DNA from: Rivularia sp963920925
GTDB taxonomy: Bacteria; Cyanobacteriota; Cyanobacteriia; Cyanobacteriales; Nostocaceae
Direction: 5' to 3'
Assembly (NCBI RefSeq): GCF_963920925.1
Contig: NZ_CAWUDI010000017.1
Location: 86,754 to 150,753 of the forward strand
Length of the DNA: 64,000 nt
The notes under the pieces were generated by a model that ran no database searches, had not been told where the DNA came from, and saw nothing but the letters and a program-made list of their open reading frames with translations. Shown piece by piece: positions 26,762 to 36,226 of the stretch. Numbering within the stretch: the stretch's first letter is position 1; every line of letters starts with the position of its first letter. Position numbers and translations under genes: made by a program.

Positions 26762-27520
26762 ATGACCGCACTTTTACAAATTGGCGATCGCGCAATTAAT
26801 GTTGATGAAATTCTTCCGCTGCTTAAGCAGTACGGAATGCTGCCTCAGTTGCTTAGAGAAATAGTCATTGATGATGCAACTGCTTCTATCTCGCTGGCAG
26901 AAGAAGAAGTTCAAGAAGCGTATAAACAATTTTATCAGCAGCAGCAGCTAGGAGATGAGCAGCAATTACAAGCTTGGCTAAAATCCCGTGGTTTGGAGCG
27001 CGAACAACTAGATTATTTGGTGACTCGCACTCTTAAACTAGAAAAATTCAAACAAGATACTTGGGGATCGAAAGTAGAATCATATTTTCTTCAGCGCAAG
27101 GAAAAGTTAGATAAAGTAATTTATTCGCTAATTCGGGTTAATGATATTGCCGTTGCCCAAGAATTATATTTTCGGGTACAAGAAGATGAGCAGCCTTTTG
27201 CAGAACTTGCTCGCGAGTATTCCAAGGGGCCAGAAGCGCAGACGGGTGGTTTAATTGGCCCGGTAGAGTTGGGTGTTCCCCATCCGGTTTTAGCGAAAAT
27301 GTTGCTTAAGTCTCAACCGGGGCAAGCATTACCCCCAACTCGCTTAGGAGATTGGATTTTAATTGTCCGCTTGGAACAATTTCTGCCCGCTCAGCTAGAT
27401 GCAGCCACCCACAAGCGACTATTAAACGAGCAATTTGAAACCTGGCTCTCTGGAGAAATATCTTCTGTTATCAACAATAGTCAGTTATCGGCGGATAAAG
27501 GTGATTCTAAAACGGATTAA
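26762..27520 (+). CDS. parvulin-type peptidyl-prolyl isomerase (PpiC/SurA-like)
   Basis: A predicted foldase of 252 residues. The start chosen is ATG 26762 (MTALLQIGDRAINVDEIL), since the family starts close to this motif; an upstream TTG at 26714 adds 16 unlikely residues. Residues about 1-120 are a helical SurA-like N-terminal domain, and about 123-220 a rotamase domain with LAREYSKGPEAQTGGLIGPV and VPHPVLAKMLLKSQPGQ, the typical parvulin core. No signal peptide or membrane segment is seen, so it may act in the cytoplasm. It is first of three codirectional genes with an HlyB- and an HlyD-like protein. A likely job is to handle substrates before type I export. Confidence 0.85.
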   Translation: MTALLQIGDRAINVDEILPLLKQYGMLPQLLREIVIDDATASISLAEEEVQEAYKQFYQQQQLGDEQQLQAWLKSRGLEREQLDYLVTRTLKLEKFKQDTWGSKVESYFLQRKEKLDKVIYSLIRVNDIAVAQELYFRVQEDEQPFAELAREYSKGPEAQTGGLIGPVELGVPHPVLAKMLLKSQPGQALPPTRLGDWILIVRLEQFLPAQLDAATHKRLLNEQFETWLSGEISSVINNSQLSADKGDSKTD

Positions 27521-27749
27521 TTTTATTTTAGATTTTAGATTTTTGTCCCGCCAAACTTTCCAAGACGGATTTTGGATTGAAATTTCAATATTTTAAAGCT
27601 AGCAGTTAGCCCAGTAAAGAAAAATCAAAAAATATGTAATTCCTTTTAGAGTGCATTATGCCGTGAGTCAGCCTCAAAATCCAAAATCCAAAATTCTCAA
27701 ACATAAAGGTGTATTTACGGGATAAATCCAAAATCCTTGGCTCCAAAAG

Positions 27750-27773
27750 AAAAGCATCCGTTGTTAAAATCCA
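27750..27773. repeat. 24-bp dispersed repeat (copy 1)
   Basis: The 24 bases beginning AAAAGCATCCGTTG and ending AAAATCCA recur exactly at 38074-38097. Around this copy is a run of ATCCAAAAT-type repeats. Both copies lie shortly before a gene start (here the HlyB-like gene at 27782). Confidence 0.6.
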
Positions 27774-27781
27774 AAATTCAA

Positions 27782-30700
27782 ATGACTTATACAACAACTA
27801 ACATCCAAGAATTTTTAGCGGACATTGCCCCTTTTAACCAGCTGCCACCGACGGCATTGGCAAAGCTTTTAGAAAAAGCACAGCTGTTCCGCTACCGCAT
27901 GGGGCAGGTGATTTTGGCGCGGGAAAAAATGCCCGCTCAAATATCCGTCCTTTTTTCCGGACAAGTGCGCTTATTGGGTTACGAACCCCAAACCCAAATA
28001 CCCGTAACTTTAGAAAGAATGCAACCCGGAGAAGTTATGGGTTGGCTCGAAACAGTGCGGGGAGTACCTGGCTCTACTGCTATCGCTTCAACGGAAGTTA
28101 TTTGTATTAACTTTAATGCTGCGGATTTTTTAGCTTTATTAGATCAAGAAAAAAGCTTTGGCACATATTTTTACAATCGTGTGGGAATAGTTGAAGTATT
28201 TGAATTGCTATCGAAGCAGCTAAGTACCCATGCTAATAATCAGTTAATTTTACAAGCATCCGAGTGTGCCAATTGCAAAGAATTAACCCTGAAGATTTTT
28301 GATGAGACGCAAATTGTTAATTTAACAAATCGCGATACTGCAAACCAGTTAAATCCCGATTATGTTTGGTTGGTGAGTGGAGGAACGGTTTCTCCGGAAT
28401 TAATCGGCAATCGTTTTGATGAAGATGAATCTTTACGCTTAGGAAGTAGGGTTCGTTTGTTGGGAGTAAAAGCAAATGTCTTTTCGCTATCAGAAGACAC
28501 GCTGCAAGATACTACCGAAGAAGTGCAGCAAGCCCACATCAGTGAAGTAATTCCAGCCGGAGAGTCTTCAGGATACGATGATATTCCCTACGCACCTAAC
28601 GAACCACCTGAAGCGGAAGGTCATTATAACAAGCAAGATGCTGCTGCTGCGATTAAATATCCCCACGTGCGCGGTAGTGGCGAAGTCAATGCAATTCTGG
28701 CTTGTTTCCAGATGTTGAGCAAGCATCTAAATATGCCCTTCCGCAAGGAAGTTATTCGTAAAGTATTGATAAATCAAAAAAAGCGCACGGGTTCGCTGTC
28801 GTTGCAGCAGTGCGGTGCTGTAGCTCAATTAGTAGGTTTAAGACCCCAGCTTGTCGGCGTACCTTCTAGTGCGTTAGGAAGGATTGAAGCTCCTGCAATA
28901 GTGCAATGGCAAGATAGTTTTGCCGTACTTTACGAAATTACCAAAAAAACCATAGTACTTGGCGTACCGGAATCGGGTATCCTGCGTCAGAACACCTCAG
29001 ATGTAGCCCAGGTGCTGCTTCAGTCGCAACCTCAAACCGAAGAACAACAAGATGCCATCCCCATATTGCTGCTGCAAGCCACCTCAGAAACCCCGCAGCA
29101 AAAATTCGGGTTAAGTTGGTTTGTACCATCTTTAAATAAGTATAAAGGCGTACTTGTAGAAGTATTTATTGCCTCCTTCTTTTACCAGTTGTTCGGTTTG
29201 GCTAACCCGCTTGTAACTCAGGTAATTATCGATAAAGTAATTAACCAAAACAGTCCGGATACGCTGCAAGTTCTGGGTGTATTTCTACTGGTAATTGCAG
29301 TATTTGAAGCAATTATTGGTACTATTCGTACTTATTTGTTTGTCGATACCACCAACCGGATTGACTTAGCTTTAGGTTCGGAAATTATCGACCATTTGTT
29401 ACGTTTACCATTACGTTACTTTGAAAAGCGACCCGTAGGTGAACTTTCCACAAGGGTGAACGAATTAGAAAAAATTCGCAGCTTTTTAACGGGAACCGCT
29501 TTAACAGTGGTTTTAGATGCGGTTTTCTCCGTGATCTATATCGTGGTAATGTTTATTTATAGCTGGCTATTGGCTCTCGTAGCCCTGGGGACATTGCCGC
29601 TATTTGCCATTCTTACCTTTGTAGTTTCTCCCATTGTGCGGCGACAGCTACGGTTTAAAGCAGAACGTAACGCCGAAGCACAATCCCACTTAGTAGAAAT
29701 TTTATCCGGTATCCAGACAGTTAAAGCCCAAAATATTGAATTGCGATCGCGCTGGCAATGGCAAGAACGTTATGCTCGTTATGTAAGTGCTGGTTTCAAA
29801 AACGTACAAACTTCTACTGCTGCTGGTTCTACCAGTGGTTTTCTTAACAAGCTTTCCGGCTTACTCGTGCTGTGGGTGGGAGCTTATTTGGTATTAGACA
29901 ACAAACTAACTTTGGGACAGTTAATCGCCTTTCGTATTATCTCCGGTTACGTTACTTCTCCCTTGTTACGTCTTACCCAGTTATGGCAAAACTTCCAAGA
30001 AACCGCTTTATCCTTGGAACGCTTGAGCGACATTATCGACTCACCCCAAGAAGCCACCGAAGAAGACAAAGGTAACATTCCCATGCCGATGATTGAAGGG
30101 GCTGTTAAATTTGATGACGTTTCCTTCCGCTTCAAACCCACCGGCCCGATGCAGTTAAATAACATTAGTTTAGAATTTCCACCTGGTGTATTTGTCGGTG
30201 TCGTCGGACAAAGTGGTTCCGGTAAAAGTACGCTGATGAAACTGGTACCGCGCCTTTATCCTTTAGAATCCGGGCGCATTCTCATTGACGGTTACGACAT
30301 TAACAAAGTAGAACTTTACTCCCTCAGACAGCAGATAGGGATTGTGCCACAAGATACACTACTTTTTGAAGGTTCGGTACAGGAAAATATTGCTTTAAAC
30401 TTTCCTGATGCCACCCCAGAGGAGATTATCGAAGCTGCTAAAATTGCAGTAGCGCATGAATTTATCATGGAACTGCCGAATGGTTACAATAGTAGGGTAG
30501 GCGAACGAGGTAGCGCTTTATCCGGCGGACAGCGGCAGAGAGTCGCAATTGCCCGTACAATCTTACAAAATCCGCGTTTGTTAATTCTTGATGAAGCTAC
30601 CAGCGCTCTCGACTATGAGTCCGAACGTCAGGTATGCTTAAACTTAGCAGAAGCCTTCAAAGGACGAACAGTTTTCTTTATTACACACCGTTTAAGTACA

Positions 30701-30829
30701 ATCCGTAATGCCGATATAATTTTGATGTTAGATAAAGGTTATGTAGTAGAACAAGGAACCCATCAAGAACTAATGTCACTCAAAGGGCGCTACTACTGTC
30801 TGTATCAGCAACAAGAAGCACAAATTTAA
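27782..30829 (+). CDS. type I secretion ABC transporter with cNMP-binding and C39-like domains (HlyB-like)
   Basis: Inner-membrane motor for one-step export across both membranes. The start is ATG 27782 (MTYTTTNIQEFLADIAPF); the longer frame begins in repeats. Of 1015 residues, about 5-150 form a cyclic-nucleotide-binding-like domain (FRYRMGQVILAREKMPAQ, VLFSGQVRLLG), about 290-430 a C39 peptidase-like domain, about 455-740 the six-helix ABC membrane domain, and about 775-1010 the ATPase (Walker A GQSGSGKST, signature LSGGQRQRVAIARTI, Walker B LLILDEATSALD). At the place where C39 peptidases have a DCG catalytic cysteine the sequence reads RGSGEVNAILACF, so the domain is probably a non-cleaving substrate-binding module as in HlyB. 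It sits between PpiC and HlyD. The outer-membrane TolC-like partner is not in the window. Confidence 0.92.
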   Translation: MTYTTTNIQEFLADIAPFNQLPPTALAKLLEKAQLFRYRMGQVILAREKMPAQISVLFSGQVRLLGYEPQTQIPVTLERMQPGEVMGWLETVRGVPGSTAIASTEVICINFNAADFLALLDQEKSFGTYFYNRVGIVEVFELLSKQLSTHANNQLILQASECANCKELTLKIFDETQIVNLTNRDTANQLNPDYVWLVSGGTVSPELIGNRFDEDESLRLGSRVRLLGVKANVFSLSEDTLQDTTEEVQQAHISEVIPAGESSGYDDIPYAPNEPPEAEGHYNKQDAAAAIKYPHVRGSGEVNAILACFQMLSKHLNMPFRKEVIRKVLINQKKRTGSLSLQQCGAVAQLVGLRPQLVGVPSSALGRIEAPAIVQWQDSFAVLYEITKKTIVLGVPESGILRQNTSDVAQVLLQSQPQTEEQQDAIPILLLQATSETPQQKFGLSWFVPSLNKYKGVLVEVFIASFFYQLFGLANPLVTQVIIDKVINQNSPDTLQVLGVFLLVIAVFEAIIGTIRTYLFVDTTNRIDLALGSEIIDHLLRLPLRYFEKRPVGELSTRVNELEKIRSFLTGTALTVVLDAVFSVIYIVVMFIYSWLLALVALGTLPLFAILTFVVSPIVRRQLRFKAERNAEAQSHLVEILSGIQTVKAQNIELRSRWQWQERYARYVSAGFKNVQTSTAAGSTSGFLNKLSGLLVLWVGAYLVLDNKLTLGQLIAFRIISGYVTSPLLRLTQLWQNFQETALSLERLSDIIDSPQEATEEDKGNIPMPMIEGAVKFDDVSFRFKPTGPMQLNNISLEFPPGVFVGVVGQSGSGKSTLMKLVPRLYPLESGRILIDGYDINKVELYSLRQQIGIVPQDTLLFEGSVQENIALNFPDATPEEIIEAAKIAVAHEFIMELPNGYNSRVGERGSALSGGQRQRVAIARTILQNPRLLILDEATSALDYESERQVCLNLAEAFKGRTVFFITHRLSTIRNADIILMLDKGYVVEQGTHQELMSLKGRYYCLYQQQEAQI

Positions 30830-30889
30830 TAAAATCGGGAATCGGGTCTAGGGCGTTGGGCATAGGTCAAAGGTCAAAGGTCTGCATGT

Positions 30890-30985
30890 TTAATTTATAA
30901 CTCTCAATTCCCAACTCCCAATTCCTAACTCCTAACTCCCAACTCCTAACTCCCAACTCCTAACTCCCAACTCCTAAATCCTAAA
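30890..30985. repeat. short tandem repeat (CTAACTCC / CAACTCC)
   Basis: About ten copies of the heptamer-like units CTAACTC and CCAACTC fill the gap between the HlyB- and HlyD-like genes. The pattern is the reverse complement of the GGAGTTA repeats near 36645, 56250 and 56940. Confidence 0.85.
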
Positions 30986-30990
30986 TTCCC

Positions 30991-32541
30991 ATGACTCAAC
31001 TCAACGGTAATCTTAACGGTAAGACCTCTCCGCAATCAATACTCCCTAAATTCGAGAAAACTCCCCAAGATTCCATTCAGCAGAAAAATGGTAGATCCCA
31101 GGTTCCCGAATTTGAGCAAGCTGTAATTTTACGGCGATCGCCAGTATTCTCGCGAGCAGCGTTGTGGAGTATTTTGGGCGTAACTGTATTTACGATTAGT
31201 TGGGCAGCTTTTAACAAAATTGACCAGGCTATCCCCGCTCAAGGAAAATTAGAACCTCAAGGAGCGGTTAGGGAAGTGCAGGTTCCCGTTAATGGTCTGG
31301 TGGAAAAGGTTTTTGTGAAAGATGGACAGCGAGTAAAAGCAGGAGACGTGCTGTTACAACTGGATCATGCTGGTGCTGAAGCGGAACTGACTTCTGCAAA
31401 TACAGTTCGCAAAGCTTTAATGATGGAAAATCAGTTTTATCGCAGCTTGTTTAGTAATGCGGGTTCTCCATCACAACCAGCTTCGATTCAAGTTCCTCCA
31501 GAAATGGCAAGATTGGCTCAAAGCCGTAATGCATTATTAAATGAAAACCAATTTTTTAGAGTGCTGCTGAGCGGAAAGAGCCAAGGTGCAAATCTGACTG
31601 GGGAAGAGCAACTGCGTTTATTTTCGAGTCAAACAGAATTAAGAAGCCAAGCGGCTCAAATTAAATTAGAAAGAGATCAGCTAGAGCAGCAATTAGCTCA
31701 AACGAAAGAAAGACTTGATAACTCCCGAAACGTGTTAGCTATAAACCAAAGAATCCTTAACAGTTTAGAAAGTTTGAATACAGAAGGTGCAATTCCTCGC
31801 TTGCAGTACTTGCAACAAGAGCAGGAAGTTAACAACCGCAAGAGCGAAGTTGCTCAACTCGGTTCCGAAATACAGCGTCTCAGATTAGCTATGATTCAAA
31901 CAGGTCAGCAATTACAAAATGCTTTGTCAACTTCGACAAAAGATACCTTGACTCAAATTGCAGACAACGAAAAACGCATTGCTGAAATCGATAGCCAAAT
32001 TAATAAATCGATAGTCGAAAATGAAAAGCGGATTGCCGAATTAGACGGTCAAATCAAGCAAGCAAAATTAACTAGAAAGTACCAAGTTGTTCGAGCTCCA
32101 GTAGATGGAACAGTATTTGACTTAAAAGCCGGTAATCCTGGTTATGTGGCTAATACTACCGAACCCGTGTTAAAAGTCGTACCGGAACAATCTTTGATGG
32201 CTGAAGTATTTATAACTAACAAAGATATCGGGTTTGTGAGAAAAGGTATGCCCGTTGATGTCAGGATTGAAAGCTATAACTTCAGCGAATTCGGCGATAT
32301 AAAAGGAATTCTTGTATCTGTTGGTGAAGATGCCTTACCCCCGGATGAAATTTATCCCTACTACCGTTTCCCGGCTAAAGTGGAACTGAATCGACAAACT
32401 TTAAACGCAAACGGAGAAAAATTACCTTTACAATCTGGTATGTCCATTACAGCGAACATCAAAACACGAGACAGAACTATTCTGAGTATATTTACCGATA
32501 AATTTACTAAAACAGTGGAAAGCGTCAAGTTTGTCAGATAA
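30991..32541 (+). CDS. type I secretion membrane fusion protein (HlyD-like)
   Basis: Periplasmic adaptor linking the ABC transporter to an outer-membrane channel. Of 516 residues, about 1-50 are cytoplasmic, about 53-70 the single transmembrane anchor (AALWSILGVTVFTISWAAF), about 75-125 the first lipoyl half (VREVQVPVNGLVEKVFVKD, VLLQLDHAGAE), about 130-360 long coiled coils rich in Gln/Glu/Lys, and about 365-500 the second lipoyl half and beta-barrel (VRAPVDGTVFDLKAGNPGY, ITNKDIGFVRKGMPVDVRI). All features fit HlyD. It is the last gene of the secretion operon and is followed by a good terminator at 32581. Confidence 0.92.
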   Translation: MTQLNGNLNGKTSPQSILPKFEKTPQDSIQQKNGRSQVPEFEQAVILRRSPVFSRAALWSILGVTVFTISWAAFNKIDQAIPAQGKLEPQGAVREVQVPVNGLVEKVFVKDGQRVKAGDVLLQLDHAGAEAELTSANTVRKALMMENQFYRSLFSNAGSPSQPASIQVPPEMARLAQSRNALLNENQFFRVLLSGKSQGANLTGEEQLRLFSSQTELRSQAAQIKLERDQLEQQLAQTKERLDNSRNVLAINQRILNSLESLNTEGAIPRLQYLQQEQEVNNRKSEVAQLGSEIQRLRLAMIQTGQQLQNALSTSTKDTLTQIADNEKRIAEIDSQINKSIVENEKRIAELDGQIKQAKLTRKYQVVRAPVDGTVFDLKAGNPGYVANTTEPVLKVVPEQSLMAEVFITNKDIGFVRKGMPVDVRIESYNFSEFGDIKGILVSVGEDALPPDEIYPYYRFPAKVELNRQTLNANGEKLPLQSGMSITANIKTRDRTILSIFTDKFTKTVESVKFVR

Positions 32542-32580
32542 ATCGCTCAGTTTAAGATTAGTTTAACGTTTATATAAAGA

Positions 32581-32617
32581 TTTCATCCTGTGTATTGCAG
32601 CAGGATGAAATTTTATT
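32581..32617 (+). terminator. Rho-independent terminator of the secretion operon
   Basis: TTTCATCCTG pairs perfectly with CAGGATGAAA over a 10-base loop, followed by TTTTATT. It begins 39 bases after the HlyD-like stop codon. Confidence 0.85.
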
Positions 32618-33403
32618 ATATATTGTAAGAAAATAATAAACTTTCTGTAAATAAATAAAAAATCTATGTTTTTTTATTGACTTTGTATTTTTTTAGTTTA
32701 TCTTGTATTAGTGAGTTTACCAAGTATGTGTTCCCCTCCTGTGCTATTTCCGGAAAGTTAGATTCATTTCTGACCAGAAGATAGATAAGCGTGATAATAG
32801 AAAAATTAAAATTTAATTATTTCTACCAAAAAAGTAAAATTCCATGCTCTACTTCTAGTACGCCCTATTTGAAAAGCTTTATCATCGGCGTTTTCAGAAC
32901 ATTTCCGGAGGATGTATCAAACAAACTGTATTGCTCTATTGAAGCATACAATAACTTAGATGAATTAAACTGCAATTAAAACCTTTTACTTCAGGCATAT
33001 GTCCTAATGCAGAGTAGTAGGTTATTTTTGCATCACAGTATTTATCAGAACATCGGCTAGCAGTTTGCTGTTAATGGAAACCGAATACGGATTCCTTAAT
33101 TTTTGCTACCCGAATAATATCAACAAAAAAATGAATTAGAAAAGTAAATTCTCAAAACTATTGCTCTATAAAGGCTGCTAAAAATCCGGACATTTTTTCC
33201 GAGCAGGGAACATCTGCAACGCAACGTCTTCAAATGTTAAGAAGTATATATTTTGTGGTCAAAATTTAAAATCTAAGTAAGGGGGGAACAACGTTTTTCA
33301 GAAAATAGAAAATATTAAATGTAGGATAACACAGTCATCATCATATTAGCTGCATCTATCTCAAGAAATATCTTTAATACAAATCTAAAAAGAGGTTTAG
33401 GAA
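32618..33403. other. intergenic region, no convincing gene
   Basis: A 780-base AT-rich gap. A 62-codon frame from GTG 32791 has no recognisable similarity or ribosome site. The long leader directly before the VWA gene contains a GGTTTAGGA ribosome-site-like stretch at about 33394. I see no Pho-like box here. Confidence 0.4.
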
Positions 33404-35080
33404 ATGGACGAAAACATTCAATACAACTTTGCTTACCTTATCGATACATCCGATAGTGTAGGAACAGATACACTTCAACAAGCTAAACAAGCCTATATAG
33501 ATTTAACTCAATCCTTAATTGATAGCGGAATTGCAGATGTCAGTAAATTCGCAATCATCCCTTTTGGGAGTAATGCATACCTTGAAACACCAGTAAATGC
33601 CACCGAGGCGATCGCAACAATTGAAGGCTTATCTAGTAATGGTTTTACCAATTTCAATGCAGCACTTGAAACAGCAACTCAATATTTCTCTACCGCACCC
33701 TCTGGAGCAAAGAACATAGCCTATTTTTTCTCTGATGGGTATTCAACTACAGGAGGAAGTTTTAACGATTCCGCAAAAGCTCTTAAAGCAGTAGCTGACG
33801 TTCAAACTTACGGTTTTGGTGCTGCGAATATCATAAATTTGAGGATTATAGATTCAGATCGACCTGATTTAGTCCCCGAAGCATCACAACTAGCTACTAA
33901 ATTTGTTGCTAGTACAGATGGTTTGGTTGTAAATAACCCTCAAGTTGCTGCTTCTAAAAAGGATGGAGATAGTGATATTGAAATCACATCTGCTCCTCCC
34001 TTAGCAGCTGTAGAAGAGAACTCATCAGATACTCCTACTGAGGAAGTCTTAAACAGAGACGAAGAAAATTTGGTTGATAATTCTGTTGTGGAAGCTCCAG
34101 CAACATCTGAGAAACCAGAAATTGGTAATATAACCAAACTCGCTAGCAGCATCGATCCATTGACTGGTGGAGAGCTTCCCGTTGTAAATATTGAAGATGT
34201 TTTCATTAAAGAAGGTAATTTCGGAACCAGCATCGCTCAATTTACCGTTGACTTATCTTCACCTGCCACCGAGGAGATTCGGTTTTTATACCAAACTGTT
34301 GATGGAACAGCGATTTCAGGTTCTGATTATAATCAAGCATCCGGACAAATTACAATTCCAGTTGGTGAAACCAGCGCCAAAATTGACGTTGAAGTGAATG
34401 GGGATAGTGAGGTTGAGCCAAACGAAGAATTTACTCTGAATATATTCGGGCTATCTTCAGCAAAAGAAGCAAATAACAAAGCAGAATATAGCAAAGTAGC
34501 CGTGATCGAAAACGATGATATTGTAGAAAATTCGCCAATTATTACCCAAAATGAAGCCCCAAGTACGGCAATACTGGATGCGCCAAATATTGTTGATGAG
34601 AATCTACTCGATTTAAAATCTCTTACTGGAGAGGTAACAATTAACTTCACTGTAGATAGAGAAGCATTGTATGACAATACCGTCGGTTTTTACAAAATTG
34701 AAGACGGAGAAGGAACTATTACAGATCCTGTTACCGGGAATCAATTCAAACCAAGTGATGGCCAAGCTTATGCCCAATTAGCGATCCAGCTTCGCGAACC
34801 CGAACTAGAACTAAGCGTAGATAGTCAGAGTTCCATAACTATTCAAGATACCCTCTCAGGAGGATATCTCTATGCTCCCTTCCTCATCGCTGATGGAGAT
34901 ATTGATAGTTTTGAGGGAGATTTCAACCAAGTTTATTTCTCGTTTGCTCAAGCCAACTCCGATAAAACCGAGCATATTCGTTCGTTAAGAAACAACACCT
35001 TGAATTTTGAAGATTTATCGAATGGTGGTGATAATGACTTCGACGATCTGGTTATCCGCACTGAGATTGTACCTGTATAG
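33404..35080 (+). CDS. VWA / Calx-beta / DUF4114 exported protein
   Basis: A 558-residue probable extracellular protein. Residues about 5-185 are a von Willebrand factor A domain with a good metal-ion-dependent adhesion site: DTSDS near 15-19, GFTNFNAALE (Thr) and FFSDGYS (Asp). About 186-265 is an acidic linker (EENSSDTPTEEV, EEVLNRDEENLVDN). About 266-370 is a Calx-beta domain (VFIKEGNFGTSIAQFTVDL, TVDGTAISGSDYNQASGQI, EVEPNEEFTLNIFG). About 400-557 is DUF4114, ending LSNGGDNDFDDLVIRTEI, like the protein at 19427. No signal peptide is visible; together with the DUF4114 tail and the nearby HlyB/HlyD operon this suggests type I export. The gene stands alone. An adhesion role is inferred. Confidence 0.82.
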   Translation: MDENIQYNFAYLIDTSDSVGTDTLQQAKQAYIDLTQSLIDSGIADVSKFAIIPFGSNAYLETPVNATEAIATIEGLSSNGFTNFNAALETATQYFSTAPSGAKNIAYFFSDGYSTTGGSFNDSAKALKAVADVQTYGFGAANIINLRIIDSDRPDLVPEASQLATKFVASTDGLVVNNPQVAASKKDGDSDIEITSAPPLAAVEENSSDTPTEEVLNRDEENLVDNSVVEAPATSEKPEIGNITKLASSIDPLTGGELPVVNIEDVFIKEGNFGTSIAQFTVDLSSPATEEIRFLYQTVDGTAISGSDYNQASGQITIPVGETSAKIDVEVNGDSEVEPNEEFTLNIFGLSSAKEANNKAEYSKVAVIENDDIVENSPIITQNEAPSTAILDAPNIVDENLLDLKSLTGEVTINFTVDREALYDNTVGFYKIEDGEGTITDPVTGNQFKPSDGQAYAQLAIQLREPELELSVDSQSSITIQDTLSGGYLYAPFLIADGDIDSFEGDFNQVYFSFAQANSDKTEHIRSLRNNTLNFEDLSNGGDNDFDDLVIRTEIVPV

Positions 35081-35232
35081 CTTGCGCTTGTTGTTAGTTT
35101 AATAACTTCTTACTTATTCACGATTTGACTTGGCTAGAGTTTGAAATCCTCATTTAATAACTTGTAAACTGTGTCGATTTTATAAATGTAATTTTGATCG
35201 CACCTGTTTAAAAAAAGGCGGCTTTTCAACAC

Positions 35233-35382
35233 TTAAGTAGGTTGGCACCAATAAATATAACTATGTAACGAAATGTAAAAAAGATTGAAACCCTTGCGAT
35301 GAACCGCAGCTCCGCTGAATGCAACCGAATGCCTCGTCGCAATGACAAAATATAATCACGTTTATTTACACCCACCTACTTA
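35233..35382. repeat. MITE-like element, family 2 (TAAGTAGG ends), copy 1
   Basis: One end reads TTAAGTAGGTTGGCACC, the other TTTACACCCACCTACTTA, giving an imperfect terminal inverted repeat of about 30 bases. The interior contains the TTGCGATGA / CGTCGCAATGAC palindromic motif. It is about 150 bases long. A copy in opposite orientation lies at 45645-45775 and a decayed one at 47497-47622. No coding capacity, so it would need a transposase in trans. Confidence 0.75.
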
Positions 35383-35393
35383 GTAGTTTTTTT

Positions 35394-35770
35394 ATGTCTA
35401 ATACAAAAAGTAAGTTTGGTATTGGAACCTCTATTGCGATAATCGGAATCATTGTATCTATCTCGGTGCCTGAAGTGAGATGCGTTGTAGGATTTAAATC
35501 TGAAACCTGTGCAAATCAACTGAAAACGGTAGAGCTTTTTTTTCAAACAGAGAAAGGAGAAAGCTTAGGCAGTGTGAAAGTTCAAATCAATACTTTTGGT
35601 ACACCGGAAACAATATGGAGTAATGATAATGGGTATGCCAAAGCTAGAATCCCAAGTAAAGAAGATGTTGTCATTAATTTGAGCAAGGAAGGCTACCCTA
35701 CTCAAAACTTCACGATTAATTTGGAAAACGAACAAAGTACAAACAGAATTATTAGACTAAAGAAAGATTT
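35394..35770 (+). pseudogene. 5' part of an interrupted gene (membrane anchor + PEGA/carboxypeptidase-regulatory-like domain)
   Basis: Begins MSNTKSKFGIGTSIAIIGI, a hydrophobic anchor (about residues 9-26), then a Cys-containing stretch (EVRCVVGFKSETCANQ) and a beta-sandwich-like domain of the carboxypeptidase-regulatory/PEGA kind (ESLGSVKVQINTFG, KEGYPTQNFTINLE, TNRIIRLKKD). At about 35770 the reading frame runs into the antisense strand of a transposase fragment and ends at 35963 with meaningless residues. The piece at 36227-36516 may be its displaced 3' part. The original function is not recognised. Confidence 0.6.
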
Positions 35771-36223
35771 GTCCAAAGTCCAATCATCAATCCAACGAAT
35801 AATTGTTTTTTGGCTTACTGGAAAATCTTTTTTTGCTTTTGATAGCCATAAACCAAGTTCAAATAGTCCTGATAACCAATCATCTGTTTCATCAAAAATA
35901 ATTCGTATTTTCTCTTTTAAATCATGCATTATTTTCAGAGTAGGAGATACTTCTTTAACTTGAGCGAGCTTCTTTATCTGTTCTTCGTTTAAGTCAAATT
36001 CATTTTTTAATAGAGCATATTTACTTTTCCTTAATCCATCTAAAATTTTTTCATACTTATCTTTATTTGGTTGTGATTTTTCTTTTTTAATAGAATCTTC
36101 TATCTTTCTTTTCTCTCGTTTTCTTGTCTTATCTAATTCTTTATTGACTTGTGTCATTACATGAAATCTATCTGCAACAACTTGGGCATTTGGTATAATT
36201 TCGGAGACTAAATTTTTTAGCAT
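35766..36223 (-). pseudogene. ISL3-family transposase fragment
   Basis: Reverse strand, internal piece of an ISL3 (IS204/IS1001-type) transposase: VVADRFHVMTQVNKELDKTR is the conserved DDE-region motif of the family, followed by KREKRKIEDSIKKEKSQPNK, a helical insertion, and PVSQKTIIRWIDDW. Only about 150 of roughly 400 residues remain; N- and C-terminal parts and the IS ends are absent, so it is immobile. It lies antisense inside the interrupted gene starting at 35394. Confidence 0.82.
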
Positions 36224-36226
36224 ACT

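Noticed and set aside
30890..30985. Tandem heptamers as a possible CRISPR or origin iteron array
   Set aside because: Units are 7-8 bases without spacers and recur at many places between genes, so they are ordinary short tandem repeats.
32791..32979. 62-codon frame from GTG in the gap after the secretion operon
   Set aside because: No recognisable similarity, no ribosome site, AT-rich composition; open frames of this size occur by chance.
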